Assembly: GCA_020060215.1 (NCBI GenBank)
Contig: JAGVAP010000025.1
Coordinates: 1 to 35,456 of the forward strand
Reading direction: 5' to 3'
From: Deltaproteobacteria bacterium
GTDB taxonomy: Bacteria > Desulfobacterota > DSM-4660 > Desulfatiglandales > HGW-15
Length of the DNA: 35,456 nt
The notes below the pieces were generated by a model. That model did no database searches, had not been told where the DNA came from, and was given only the letters and a program-made list of their open reading frames with translations. Of this stretch, positions 8,147 through 15,829 are shown one piece after another. The number at the start of each line of letters is the position of its first letter. Positions within the stretch are counted from its first letter, which is position 1. The position numbers and the translations under genes are program-made.

Positions 8147-8271
8147 ACATTGTCAACGGGTTGGACTCCTTGAAGATCATCTCGCCTCCCCCTGGTTCCG
8201 TATGGACGAGAGTCCGCCAAGAGAGATGACGGAAGCCCTTCCAGGTCATAGAAGACCAGGAGGGGTTTTTT
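8147..8271 (+). ncRNA. Candidate structured leader / attenuator upstream of the dienelactone hydrolase
   Basis: Within about 125 nt of leader, several pairings are possible. GGAC-GAGA-GTCC (8203-8214) is a hairpin closed by a GNRA loop. GGTTCCGT (about 8190-8197) can pair with ACGGAAGCC, with one bulge, just before the terminator. GGACTC (8163-8168) can alternatively pair with GAGTCC, and TCATCTC with GAGATGA, and these are mutually exclusive or pseudoknotted. The region ends in a strong terminator 62 nt before the ATG. This is the architecture of a riboswitch or attenuator, but I recognise no known class. Confidence 0.35.
8236..8271 (+). terminator. Intrinsic terminator in the 5' leader
   Basis: CCCTTCC-A-GGTC pairs with GACC-A-GGAGGGG around the loop ATAGAA, with one A/A mismatch and one G/T pair, immediately followed by six T (8266-8271). 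This is the best rho-independent terminator in the window, and it lies upstream of, not after, a gene. Confidence 0.75.
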
Positions 8272-8332
8272 GCATTCGAGGGAGCAGGACCGCGTCGCGG
8301 TTTCAACCAATTCAAGAGAGAAGGAGAGTCGT

Positions 8333-9190
8333 ATGGATCGAAGCGCCAGGGACGTGTACGAAGAAGATGCCCATGGGTTGGATCGCCGTGAGTTTCTGGT
8401 GAAGGTCGGTATCGTTGCGGGCGGGACTGCCGCTGCCGGTGCATTGTTCCCTTTGCTGGGACAAGACGGGGCGCGTGCGCAGATCACGGCAAAGGACGAC
8501 GCCCGGCTGGCCACGGAATACCTGAAGTACCCCGGGGAGACCGGCGACGTCCGGGCCTACTTTGCGCGGCCAAAAAAGGACGGAAAATTTCCGGGCGTCT
8601 TGGTCATCCATGAGAACAGGGGGCTCAACGCGCACATCGAAGACGTGACCAGGCGCATTGCGCTGGAGGGGTTCCTGGCCATGGCCCCGGATGCCTTGTC
8701 GCCCCTAGGGGGGACTCCGCCGGAGCAGGAAAAAGCCATCGAGCTGATCGGAAAGCTCGACAGGGAGAAGACGACCAAGGACTTCGTCGCGGCAGTGAAG
8801 TACCTGAAGACCCATCCCTTGTCCACGGGGAAGGTGGGGGTGGTCGGGTTCTGCTGGGGGGGCGGAATGGCAAACCAGGTGGCGGTCCATTCTCCGGACC
8901 TGACCGCCGCTGTGCCGTACTATGGCCCGGCCCCGGCGGCGGAAGACGTCCCCAAGATCGAGGCCTCCCTGCTCCTGCACTACGCGGGGAACGACGAACG
9001 CATCAACAAGGGCATCCCGGCGTTCGAGGAGGCCCTCAAGAAGGCGAACGTGGATTATAAGATGTATATGTATGAAGGGGCGCAGCACGCGTTCAACAAC
9101 GATGCCAACCCCCAGCGCTACGACAAGGATGCCGCAGAGCTGGCCTGGAAGAGGACCATCTCGTTCCTGAAGGAAAAGCTGAAGGGCTGA
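8333..9190 (+). CDS. Tat-exported dienelactone hydrolase-family alpha/beta hydrolase
   Basis: 285 residues. A twin-arginine leader (DRREFLVKVG at about 17-26, then a hydrophobic run and an A-x-A-like cleavage region GARAQ) implies periplasmic location. The mature part is a dienelactone hydrolase fold. The nucleophile is Cys in the elbow GFCWGGG, the acid is Asp in 'YAGNDERI' and the base is His in 'GAQHAFNND'. Family members hydrolyse lactone or ester bonds; the substrate here is unknown. The ATG at 8333 follows AAGGAG by 6 nt; the frame extends upstream to 8270 into the terminator and is unlikely to be used. It is a single gene with its own leader and terminator-like hairpin downstream. Confidence 0.88.
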   Translation: MDRSARDVYEEDAHGLDRREFLVKVGIVAGGTAAAGALFPLLGQDGARAQITAKDDARLATEYLKYPGETGDVRAYFARPKKDGKFPGVLVIHENRGLNAHIEDVTRRIALEGFLAMAPDALSPLGGTPPEQEKAIELIGKLDREKTTKDFVAAVKYLKTHPLSTGKVGVVGFCWGGGMANQVAVHSPDLTAAVPYYGPAPAAEDVPKIEASLLLHYAGNDERINKGIPAFEEALKKANVDYKMYMYEGAQHAFNNDANPQRYDKDAAELAWKRTISFLKEKLKG

Positions 9191-9197
9191 AAATCCT

Positions 9198-9224
9198 CTG
9201 CCCCCCTTTATGGAAGGGGGGCAG
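9198..9224 (+). terminator. Hairpin downstream of the dienelactone hydrolase
   Basis: A perfect 11-bp stem CTGCCCCCCTT/AAGGGGGGCAG with loop TATGG, starting 8 nt after the stop. No T run follows. It may act as a transcript end or 3' stabiliser. Confidence 0.5.
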
Positions 9225-9305
9225 TCCATCCGACAGCCGAGTCACCGGATCCCTGTTTCCTACCGGGGTGACAGGAAGGACAAGTCACGGTTGATTTCCA
9301 CCACA

Positions 9306-9337
9306 TGATGGGTTTCACTCCGTTCCACCCATCCTAC
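9306..9337. repeat. Dispersed palindromic repeat ('GWVERSETH'-encoding element)
   Basis: Arms GATGGGT (9307-9313) and ACCCATC (9327-9333) flank a 13-nt centre. On the minus strand the element reads GTAGGATGGGTGGAACGG and continues to AAACCCATC. Its alternative-frame translation GWVERSETH is a hallmark of a small palindromic repeat scattered through many proteobacterial genomes. Here it supplies the TAG stop (9334-9336) of the radical SAM gene. Confidence 0.7.
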
Positions 9338-10635
9338 AAGGATCCGGAGCGGGAGCCGATCTTCCCCCTTGTCGATCCTCTTCCCATGCAGCACTTCTTG
9401 TACTTCCTCCCGCTGCCGCAGGGGCACGGGTCGTTCCGTCCGGTCTTGGGCGGACCCGGGACACGCCGTGAAGGGGGAGCGGCCCTCTTCGCCTCGGTGG
9501 ATTCCCGGGTCCTCAGCGCGGACAACTGGGCCAGAAACGGGCTGCAGTGCGCGAAGAAACGCTTGTACCCCGCACAGAGATAGTTCAGTCCCGGCTCCCC
9601 GTCCGGTGCATGGAGGATGCGGTCCTTGGGACAACCGCCGTTGCAGAGGGGGAGGAACTCGCACTCCCGGCAGCAGCGGGGGAGGTCTTCCTGCTTGAAC
9701 CGGCCGAAGGCCGTCTGTCTTGGATCTTCGATGAGATCGGCTAGCCGAGTGTCGCGCATGTTCCCCAGACGATGATCCTGGTCCACGTAATGGTCACAGG
9801 CGAAGACATCGCCGTTGTGTTCGATGACAGGGACATCCCCGCAGGTCTTCTTGAAGATGCACAAGGCGTGGTCCTGGCCCAGGGCCGTTGCGGCCGCCTC
9901 CTCGAACATCTGGATCCTGACCCTCCCGATATCCTTCGTCTGCCACTCGTCGAATACGGCACAGAGGAAAGCACCATACTGGACCGACGGCACGGTGCGG
10001 TCGCTCACGGCCCCACGGCCTTCAGGCCCGGCTTCCACCAGCGGCAGGAAACTGATGTAGGGGGCCTGGATCTGCTTGAAGAAGCGATAGACCTCGACCG
10101 GGTGCTGGACATTCCGGTCGTGGACCACACAGAGCACATCATGCGGGACCCTGTGCTCGCGCAGGAGCCCATACCCGCGCATCACCCGATGGTGGGTGGG
10201 TTCCCCGGACCTGGACCGTCGATAGGCATCGTGGAAATGCTCCGGGCCGTCCAGGCTGATCCCCACGCCGAAACCCTCCGCCGCCAGGAAACGACACCAC
10301 TTCTCATCGAGGAGCATGCCGTTGGTCTGAATGCCGTTGACGATCCGCCGGCCCATACGCCGATGCTTGCGCTGGAGCCGCACGACCTTCTGAAAGTAGT
10401 CCAGGCCGAGCAGGGTAGGCTCCCCGCCATGCCAGGAGAAGCGGACGACCGGGTCGGGGGACGCCTCCATGTGCTGTACGATGAACTCCTCCAGGATGTC
10501 GTCCGGCATGCGGAGGGATTCCTCCCCGGGATAGAGCCCGTGCTTGTCTATGTAGTAGCAGTATGCGCAACGGAGGTTGCAGGCGGGGCCGAACGGTTTG
10601 GCGAAGATCTGGTAGGGGCGGGATGGCTTGGCCAT
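9334..10635 (-). CDS. Radical SAM / SPASM protein with C-terminal SEC-C motif (anaerobic sulfatase maturase-like)
   Basis: 433 residues. Cys19-x3-Cys23-x2-Cys26 is the radical SAM 4Fe-4S motif, followed by the family's 'SWHGGEPTLLG' and 'QTNGMLL' and 'GISLDGP' elements. The SPASM region has Cys in CGDVPVIEHNGDVFAC and in CRECEFLPLCNGGC, which together bind two auxiliary clusters as in anSME. The tail RNDPCPCGSGRKYKKCC is a zinc-binding SEC-C motif, as in SecA. anSMEs oxidise a Cys or Ser of a sulfatase to formylglycine, but no sulfatase lies in this window. I placed the start at 10635 (MAKPSRPYQ) because the cluster motif then lies at the usual distance; upstream Shine-Dalgarno is weak (GGA). 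The frame runs open to 10839. It converges on the dienelactone hydrolase. Confidence 0.85.
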   Translation of the reverse strand: MAKPSRPYQIFAKPFGPACNLRCAYCYYIDKHGLYPGEESLRMPDDILEEFIVQHMEASPDPVVRFSWHGGEPTLLGLDYFQKVVRLQRKHRRMGRRIVNGIQTNGMLLDEKWCRFLAAEGFGVGISLDGPEHFHDAYRRSRSGEPTHHRVMRGYGLLREHRVPHDVLCVVHDRNVQHPVEVYRFFKQIQAPYISFLPLVEAGPEGRGAVSDRTVPSVQYGAFLCAVFDEWQTKDIGRVRIQMFEEAAATALGQDHALCIFKKTCGDVPVIEHNGDVFACDHYVDQDHRLGNMRDTRLADLIEDPRQTAFGRFKQEDLPRCCRECEFLPLCNGGCPKDRILHAPDGEPGLNYLCAGYKRFFAHCSPFLAQLSALRTRESTEAKRAAPPSRRVPGPPKTGRNDPCPCGSGRKYKKCCMGRGSTRGKIGSRSGSL

Positions 10636-11477
10636 GAGCTCAGTTCCGGGTTGGGGTCCAATTTCCCTGAAGGCTTGTTGCTTCGATAAGAGACCATATG
10701 GGCAGGGGGATATGGAGGTCAACAGGAAAATGGAGAGCGTCCGACCCTCCCCCGAGAAGATCTCGCCCTTCGCCGCCCTCCTTTGCTCCTTCTGCAAATT
10801 GCTTGACCAAGTTCGTCTTGTTCTTGGAAGACCCCCCATAGCTTACCCCCACCGACCGTATGCTTTTTACCAGTAGGTGCTCAACATAGGTGATCCGAGT
10901 ATCACGCAGGCCCTATCACTTCATGATGACAGCTCGAGAAATTGGGATTTCTCCATTAAATAATGAGCGTTGTTCAAAATGCGTAGGAAACAGAATCCTA
11001 ATCTTTGTATTTATCACACAGGATGGATCAATTACTCAAATGAACTGGCCTCATAATTTTGGCCGTAACGATGCTTTTTTCTTGACATCTCACGGGTGTT
11101 GTTTGTAGAAGCATTCAACAGTCGTTTCCGGGTGAACCGCCAGCCTTATTTGGACTATTAGTTCTGACAAACACTCTTCTTCGGTCTATCAGGCAAGAGA
11201 GTAAGAAGGCATCCGCAATGGCGTTTTTATGGCAACCGACGACTTCTCCAGTCCAATTTACACTTCTGCCCTCTGGGCGTGCAGTCACGTTCTCGAATCA
11301 GTACAGGGTTCCCTGTTATCTCCTTGGACGCGATAATCTCGTAAAGACTTCAACTTTTCAGCTAAATTAAAACCATAAGAGACTCTTTAACGTCAGTCAG
11401 AGGCGCTACACCGATGGTCGCATTTGAATGCGAACCTTCGGTAGAGAACATTCTTCTCGTTCTGAAAGGAGTCAAAG
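10636..11477. other. 842-bp low-GC intergenic region
   Basis: Base composition drops clearly here, with long A/T-rich stretches compared with the flanking genes. No gene is supported; a 72-codon frame at 10890-11108 has no Shine-Dalgarno sequence or family resemblance. Inverted repeats at 10936-10953 (GAGAAAT-TGGG-ATTTCTC) and 11303-11316 stand out. It must hold the promoter of the TRAP operon, but no clean -35/-10 pair was found. Confidence 0.55.
11303..11316. promoter_or_regulatory. Operator-like palindrome upstream of the TRAP operon
   Basis: ACAGGG-TT-CCCTGT is a perfect inverted repeat with 6-nt arms, 162 nt before the dctP ATG. GATAAT follows at about 11334 and could be a -10. The binding factor is unknown; the TetR gene at 19527 is one candidate by proximity. 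Confidence 0.3.
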
Positions 11478-12515
11478 ATGAAGCGTGCATCCCTGATTTG
11501 TTGTCCTCTGGTGATCATTTCTATGGTTGTCGCATGGACTGAGGGCTGGGCGGCGCCCCAGAAGATGAGACTCGCCATCGCAAGCTGGAATATTCAGGCC
11601 GACCCAAATACAAAGGTCCTAAAAACCATTGCGGAAGATCTGGAAAAGGCCACGGGAGGCGCGGTCACATCGGATATCTCCTACAAGGCACTGACCAAGG
11701 AATCGGAATACTACGATGCGGTGGCCAAAGGCATATGCGACATCGCCTACGTGGCCCTTCCGTACACCCCCGGCATTTTCCCCTTCTCGGAGATGCTTGG
11801 ATTGCCCATTCATTACCCCAACAACGTCATTACGACCAAGGCACACTATGGCTTGTGGAAAAAAGGCTTCCTGGACAAGCAGTTCGCGAATGTGCATACG
11901 ATCTGTCTGGGAAGCATGTCCCCTTACAACTTTTACTGGAGCAAGAAGAAGAGCCCGGTGACCACACTCGATGAGTTCAAAGGGAAAAAGATCAGGTGTC
12001 CGGGTGGGCCCTGGGTGGAGGTGGTCGAGGCCTTAGGCGGTGTCCCGGTGAACATCACGGCCGGCGAGTGCTACATGGCGGTGGAGAGAGGGACTGTCGA
12101 CGGGGTATTCTGGGGCTGGCCCGCGTTGCCGGTTTTCAAGCTGCATGAAGTCGTGAGCTCCATGACGGAGATCAACCTGATGGGCTTCGCATTCGGGGTC
12201 TTCATGAACAAAGACACCTACAAGAAACTGCCCGAAGAGGCAAAAGCCGTGCTCAAGAACAATGCGGAAAAGTATTCGCTGATCATGGGAACCGCCCACG
12301 ATGACAACAACAAAATGGGTATGGAGTTGTTTGAGAAAGCCGGTGCCAAAACACACAAACTGGAACCTGCCGATCAGGCGAAAATGCGTGAACTCCTCAA
12401 GCCTCTCTTCAACAAGTGGGTCAAAGAGACGCAGGGCAGAGGCCTCAACGGCCAAGAGGCCCTTGACGCACTCCGTACCATCCTGGTGGACCTGGGGGTA
12501 AAGGAGCCCTTTTAG
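11478..12515 (+). CDS. dctP: TRAP transporter substrate-binding protein, DctP family
   Basis: 345 residues. A signal peptide (hydrophobic run to about residue 24, cleavage after WA) directs it to the periplasm. The mature protein has the DctP fold: 'MRLAIASWN' opening strand, 'FPFSEMLGLPIHYP' hinge-side loop, and 'DEFKGKKIRCPGG', whose Arg is at the position that salt-bridges the carboxylate of the ligand in characterised DctP proteins. This suggests an organic acid ligand, which is not identifiable further. GGAG lies 7 nt or so before the ATG. It is first of the operon, followed after 4 nt by the small membrane subunit. Confidence 0.9.
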   Translation: MKRASLICCPLVIISMVVAWTEGWAAPQKMRLAIASWNIQADPNTKVLKTIAEDLEKATGGAVTSDISYKALTKESEYYDAVAKGICDIAYVALPYTPGIFPFSEMLGLPIHYPNNVITTKAHYGLWKKGFLDKQFANVHTICLGSMSPYNFYWSKKKSPVTTLDEFKGKKIRCPGGPWVEVVEALGGVPVNITAGECYMAVERGTVDGVFWGWPALPVFKLHEVVSSMTEINLMGFAFGVFMNKDTYKKLPEEAKAVLKNNAEKYSLIMGTAHDDNNKMGMELFEKAGAKTHKLEPADQAKMRELLKPLFNKWVKETQGRGLNGQEALDALRTILVDLGVKEPF

Positions 12516-12519
12516 GCAA

Positions 12520-13011
12520 ATGGCAGCATTTGAGAAGACCGTGCGAAAGTTTACGAATTTCTTGTGCTACGTCGCCGTTTTCATGTTGGCCCTGTTGGTT
12601 TTGATTGGGACCATAGATGTGGTAGGTCGTTACTTTTTTAATACCCCCATAAAGGGGGCGCTTGAGGGGGGCGAGATTCTTCTGGCTGGGATCGTTCTCT
12701 TCGGACTTGCATACACCCTGGCCACCGAAAGCCACGTTCGGGTCGATACTTTCGTCGTCCTGTTTCACCCCCGAATGCAGGCCAAGATCGGGGTCGTGAT
12801 GTCTGCCGTTTCCTTTGTCTTGTTCGGGCTGATCGGGTGGCAGGGGGCCGAGGTGGCAATTCAGTCCTGGGAACGACAGAGGGCCGTGGATGTGCTGAAC
12901 ATCCCTGTGGCGCCTTTTCAGTTCTTTGTGACGTTGGGCGCTTTGGCCGTGTGCTTGGAACTGCTTGTGGAAATGCGAAAGCAATTCAACGCCGCAAAAA
13001 GGGAGAGTTGA
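12520..13011 (+). CDS. dctQ: TRAP transporter small membrane subunit, DctQ family
   Basis: 163 residues with four membrane spans (about 15-40, 50-70, 90-110, 130-150) and the DctQ signature around 'VVGRYFFNTPIKGALEGGEILLAGIVLFGLAY'-like residues 32-66, including the conserved R/F-F-x-x-P and E in the second helix. It forms the membrane complex with DctM, using the Na+ gradient. AAGGAG is 13 nt upstream, inside the end of dctP. Its TGA ends 1 nt before the TTG start of dctM. Confidence 0.9.
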   Translation: MAAFEKTVRKFTNFLCYVAVFMLALLVLIGTIDVVGRYFFNTPIKGALEGGEILLAGIVLFGLAYTLATESHVRVDTFVVLFHPRMQAKIGVVMSAVSFVLFGLIGWQGAEVAIQSWERQRAVDVLNIPVAPFQFFVTLGALAVCLELLVEMRKQFNAAKRES

Positions 13012-13012
13012 A

Positions 13013-14314
13013 TTGGAGCCTGCGACCATAGGGGTCTTGTGTCTGGGGCTGTTCTTCGTCTTAGTCCTATTAGGGATGCCCATAGGCTTCTCGTTTGCAG
13101 CGACCGGGTTTCTGGGACTGATAGTTTTGAGGAATCTCCATCAGGCCCTGAGCCTTCTGGGCGTTACGCCCTATTCGTGGGCGAGCAGTTACATGTTAGT
13201 CATTCTTCCCCTGTTCGTGCTCATGGGGCAGTTTGCATATCAGTCAGGGATCAGCGGGGACCTCTACGCGGTCAGTTATACATGGGTCGGACAAAGGCCG
13301 GGCGGGCTGGCCCTTGCAACTCAGCTTGCCTGCACCGGGTTTGCCGCCTGCACCGGTTCGAGTCTTGCTTCCGCTGCAACCATGGGGATCGTGGCCATCC
13401 CCGAGATGAAGAAGTACCATTACAACCCCAAGCTCTCCACCGCGTGCGTCGCGGCCGGCGGAACCCTGGGAATCCTCATCCCCCCGAGCATCATTTTCAT
13501 CATCTACGGCCTCATCACACAAACATCGATCGCCAGGCTCTTCATCGCGGGAATCATTCCCGGCCTCCTCCTTTCGATATCCTTCCTGCTGCTCATCTAT
13601 TTCATGTGCCTGAAGAACCCTCAGCTTGGGCCAAGAGGCCCGAGCTTCACGTGGAAACAGAAGATGGGCGCCTTATGGAAGGTGTGGGGAATGTTCGCCC
13701 TTTTCCTTCTTGTGATCGGAGGCATCTACTCGGGTATCTACACACCTACCGAAGCCGGAGCCATCGGGGCATCCGGCGCTTTTGTAATCGCCCTGGCCAG
13801 GCTCAAGCTCACCAGGAAGAATGTGATCTCTGCCCTTGTGAGCACGGTCCAGACGACGGCCATGATTTTCATGATCGTCATCGGATCTCAGATTTTCAAC
13901 ACCTTTCTGACGCTGACCGGACTTCCGGGAATGATCTCGGAGTGGGTGGCTGGTCTTGCGCTTCCGCCCCATGCAGTCCTGATCCTCATACTCCTCATCT
14001 ATATCCCTCTGGGGATGGTAATGGACTCGCTCCCGATGATCCTTCTCACACTCCCTACCCTTTTCCCGGTCATTGAGAGCCTCGCTTTTGACCCGATCCA
14101 CTTTGGAGTCCTCGTGGTACTCATGTGTGAATTGGCGAACATCAGCCCGCCCATGGGAATGAACCTCTATATCGTAAAGGGCGTGGCGAAGGATGTTCCG
14201 ATCGCGCAGATCGTCTTGGGGGTCGTTCCCTTTGCATTCGTGATGATGGCGTTTGTTGCGGTCCTCATCATTTTTCCCCAGATCAGCCTATACCTGCCGA
14301 GTATCATGAATTGA
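13013..14314 (+). CDS. dctM: TRAP transporter large membrane subunit, DctM family
   Basis: 433 residues, highly hydrophobic with about 12 spans and the DctM/ion-transporter-superfamily motifs 'GTLGILIPPS' (substrate/Na+ binding loop) and 'YTPTEAGAIGA'. It is the transporting subunit. I chose TTG at 13013 as start: GGGAG lies 8 nt upstream, the start immediately follows the dctQ stop, and the N-terminus MEPATIGVLCLG then resembles family members. The upstream in-frame ATG at 12965 would add 16 residues encoded inside dctQ. Together the three genes make a complete TRAP importer. Confidence 0.9.
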   Translation: MEPATIGVLCLGLFFVLVLLGMPIGFSFAATGFLGLIVLRNLHQALSLLGVTPYSWASSYMLVILPLFVLMGQFAYQSGISGDLYAVSYTWVGQRPGGLALATQLACTGFAACTGSSLASAATMGIVAIPEMKKYHYNPKLSTACVAAGGTLGILIPPSIIFIIYGLITQTSIARLFIAGIIPGLLLSISFLLLIYFMCLKNPQLGPRGPSFTWKQKMGALWKVWGMFALFLLVIGGIYSGIYTPTEAGAIGASGAFVIALARLKLTRKNVISALVSTVQTTAMIFMIVIGSQIFNTFLTLTGLPGMISEWVAGLALPPHAVLILILLIYIPLGMVMDSLPMILLTLPTLFPVIESLAFDPIHFGVLVVLMCELANISPPMGMNLYIVKGVAKDVPIAQIVLGVVPFAFVMMAFVAVLIIFPQISLYLPSIMN

Positions 14315-14444
14315 AGATCTTTATGCTCCACGGACAGATCCAATGGGAAGATTGGCCGGAGTTTCGACGTCATGAAAGAATCGCTTGGGGCCGTAAGGTG
14401 CGTAATACCGCCGGCAGGCTCTTCCGCAAGAAGGAGGCCAGACC

Positions 14445-15818
14445 ATGAACGAGATCATCATCAAGAACGGACTTGTCCTGACCATGGACAAAAGGAGAAG
14501 CATTTACGAAAAAGGAGTCGTGAAGATCGTGGGAGACGAGATCCGATATGTCGGTCCTGAGAACGACAACATCTCGCCAGGTTCTCCGACGAGTGTCCTT
14601 GATGCGGCGGGGAAGGTCGTCTTGCCCGGGTTGATTAACGCTCATACCCATATGTGCATGACTTTCGGAAAAACCGTATGCCATGACGCGAACCTCATGG
14701 AGTGGATCAACAAGATCCAATATCCATTGATGGACGAAATGGGAGAGGAGGGATACTATCTGGCCGAGTTGGTCGGTTGCATGGAGAATCTCAGGAACGG
14801 TAACACGACCGTGGTCGAGAGTCTTGTGTCATCGAGCAAGGAGGGGGTCACCGCCGACAGTGCAAGCCTCAAAGCGTACAGGGAAACCCGCTTGCGGGGA
14901 GTCCTTGCACGCGCCTATGCGGATCAGAACTACTACCCGAATGCGATCGAGAAACCGGAGGAGATTCTGGAGCGGTCCAAGGCCTTGATCCATGCTTGTC
15001 GGGAGAGCGAACAGGGCAGACTGCAATTCAGCATAGGACCCGTTCTACCGTGGTGCTCGTCCAGGAGGATGTACGAGGAAATCCACAATCTGAGGGAAGA
15101 ACTCGGGGTGGGTCTTCATATGCATGCGAGTGAAAGCGCTGACTGGAATACGAAAGGTTACGAAGTACACGGGTACTCAACAAATGTGGCGCTCTACAGA
15201 GCGTTCGGTTGCCTGGGGCCGAAAACGGTCATCACGGCCATGCGGGTCATCACGGATGGGGATATTGCAGCGCTTGCTGAGACCGCTACATCCCTGATCC
15301 ACGATCCTCCCGCGGTCCTGAACAGAGGGACCGGCCTGCCCCCGATCCCGAAAGCCCTCGCTGCGGGCGTGAAAGTCGGACTTTGCACCAATGCTCTGGG
15401 ACAGGATATGTTCGAGGCAATGAAAACGGCCGGATGGAACGCGAGGATCGTAGCGGGAGTACCCGATGCACTGCCCGTAGAAAGGGCCTTGGAGATGGGC
15501 ACCATCGGGAATGCAGAGGCTTTGGGGATGGCGGAAAAGATCGGGTCCATCGAGGCCGGCAAAAAGGCGGACCTCATCGTGGTCAGGCTCGATAAACTGC
15601 AACATGCTCCGTGTTTGAATGTGATATCGGCCCTGGTGAATACTACCTCCGGCAGAGATGTGGAGGATGTGATCGTAGACGGCAACATTATCGTAAGAAA
15701 CGGGAGATTCGTGAACCTGGATGAAGATTCCATTCTAAGACAAGCTCATGATAAAGCTCGCTACTTTTGCAGAAAAGCCCATCTTGACGACCGCCTGTTG
15801 CCCCTTGGCCATTCTTGA
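14445..15818 (+). CDS. Amidohydrolase-superfamily protein (SAH/MTA deaminase-chlorohydrolase branch) with altered active site
   Basis: 457 residues, cytoplasmic, with the composite beta-sandwich and TIM barrel of the ATZ/TRZ-like amidohydrolases. Metal-site residues His67-x-His69 (NAHTH) and His227 with the catalytic Glu230 (HASE) are present. The usual His in 'lahCvhl' is Ala265 and the usual Asp in 'GTDG' is Asn316 (LCTNALG). In MTA/SAH deaminase the first contacts substrate and the Asp binds the metal and moves protons. Loss of both argues against ordinary deaminase chemistry; a changed reaction, a binding role or decay are all possible. AAGGAGG precedes the ATG. It lies 130 nt after dctM, in the same direction, so it likely belongs to the transported compound's pathway. 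Confidence 0.85.
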   Translation: MNEIIIKNGLVLTMDKRRSIYEKGVVKIVGDEIRYVGPENDNISPGSPTSVLDAAGKVVLPGLINAHTHMCMTFGKTVCHDANLMEWINKIQYPLMDEMGEEGYYLAELVGCMENLRNGNTTVVESLVSSSKEGVTADSASLKAYRETRLRGVLARAYADQNYYPNAIEKPEEILERSKALIHACRESEQGRLQFSIGPVLPWCSSRRMYEEIHNLREELGVGLHMHASESADWNTKGYEVHGYSTNVALYRAFGCLGPKTVITAMRVITDGDIAALAETATSLIHDPPAVLNRGTGLPPIPKALAAGVKVGLCTNALGQDMFEAMKTAGWNARIVAGVPDALPVERALEMGTIGNAEALGMAEKIGSIEAGKKADLIVVRLDKLQHAPCLNVISALVNTTSGRDVEDVIVDGNIIVRNGRFVNLDEDSILRQAHDKARYFCRKAHLDDRLLPLGHS

Positions 15819-15829
15819 CGGGAGCGTGA

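Larger units (their letters stand above)
7709..8332. other. 625-bp intergenic region, structured leader at its right end
   Basis: No gene was recognised on either strand; the open frames lack ribosome-binding sites or family resemblance. The left part (7709-8100) shows no clear signal. The right part holds a promoter candidate (8112-8140), a structured leader (about 8147-8271) and a strong intrinsic terminator just ahead of the dienelactone hydrolase gene. Confidence 0.5.

Noticed and set aside
10890..11108. 72-codon frame in the low-GC gap
   Set aside because: No Shine-Dalgarno sequence, no recognisable domain, composition not protein-like.
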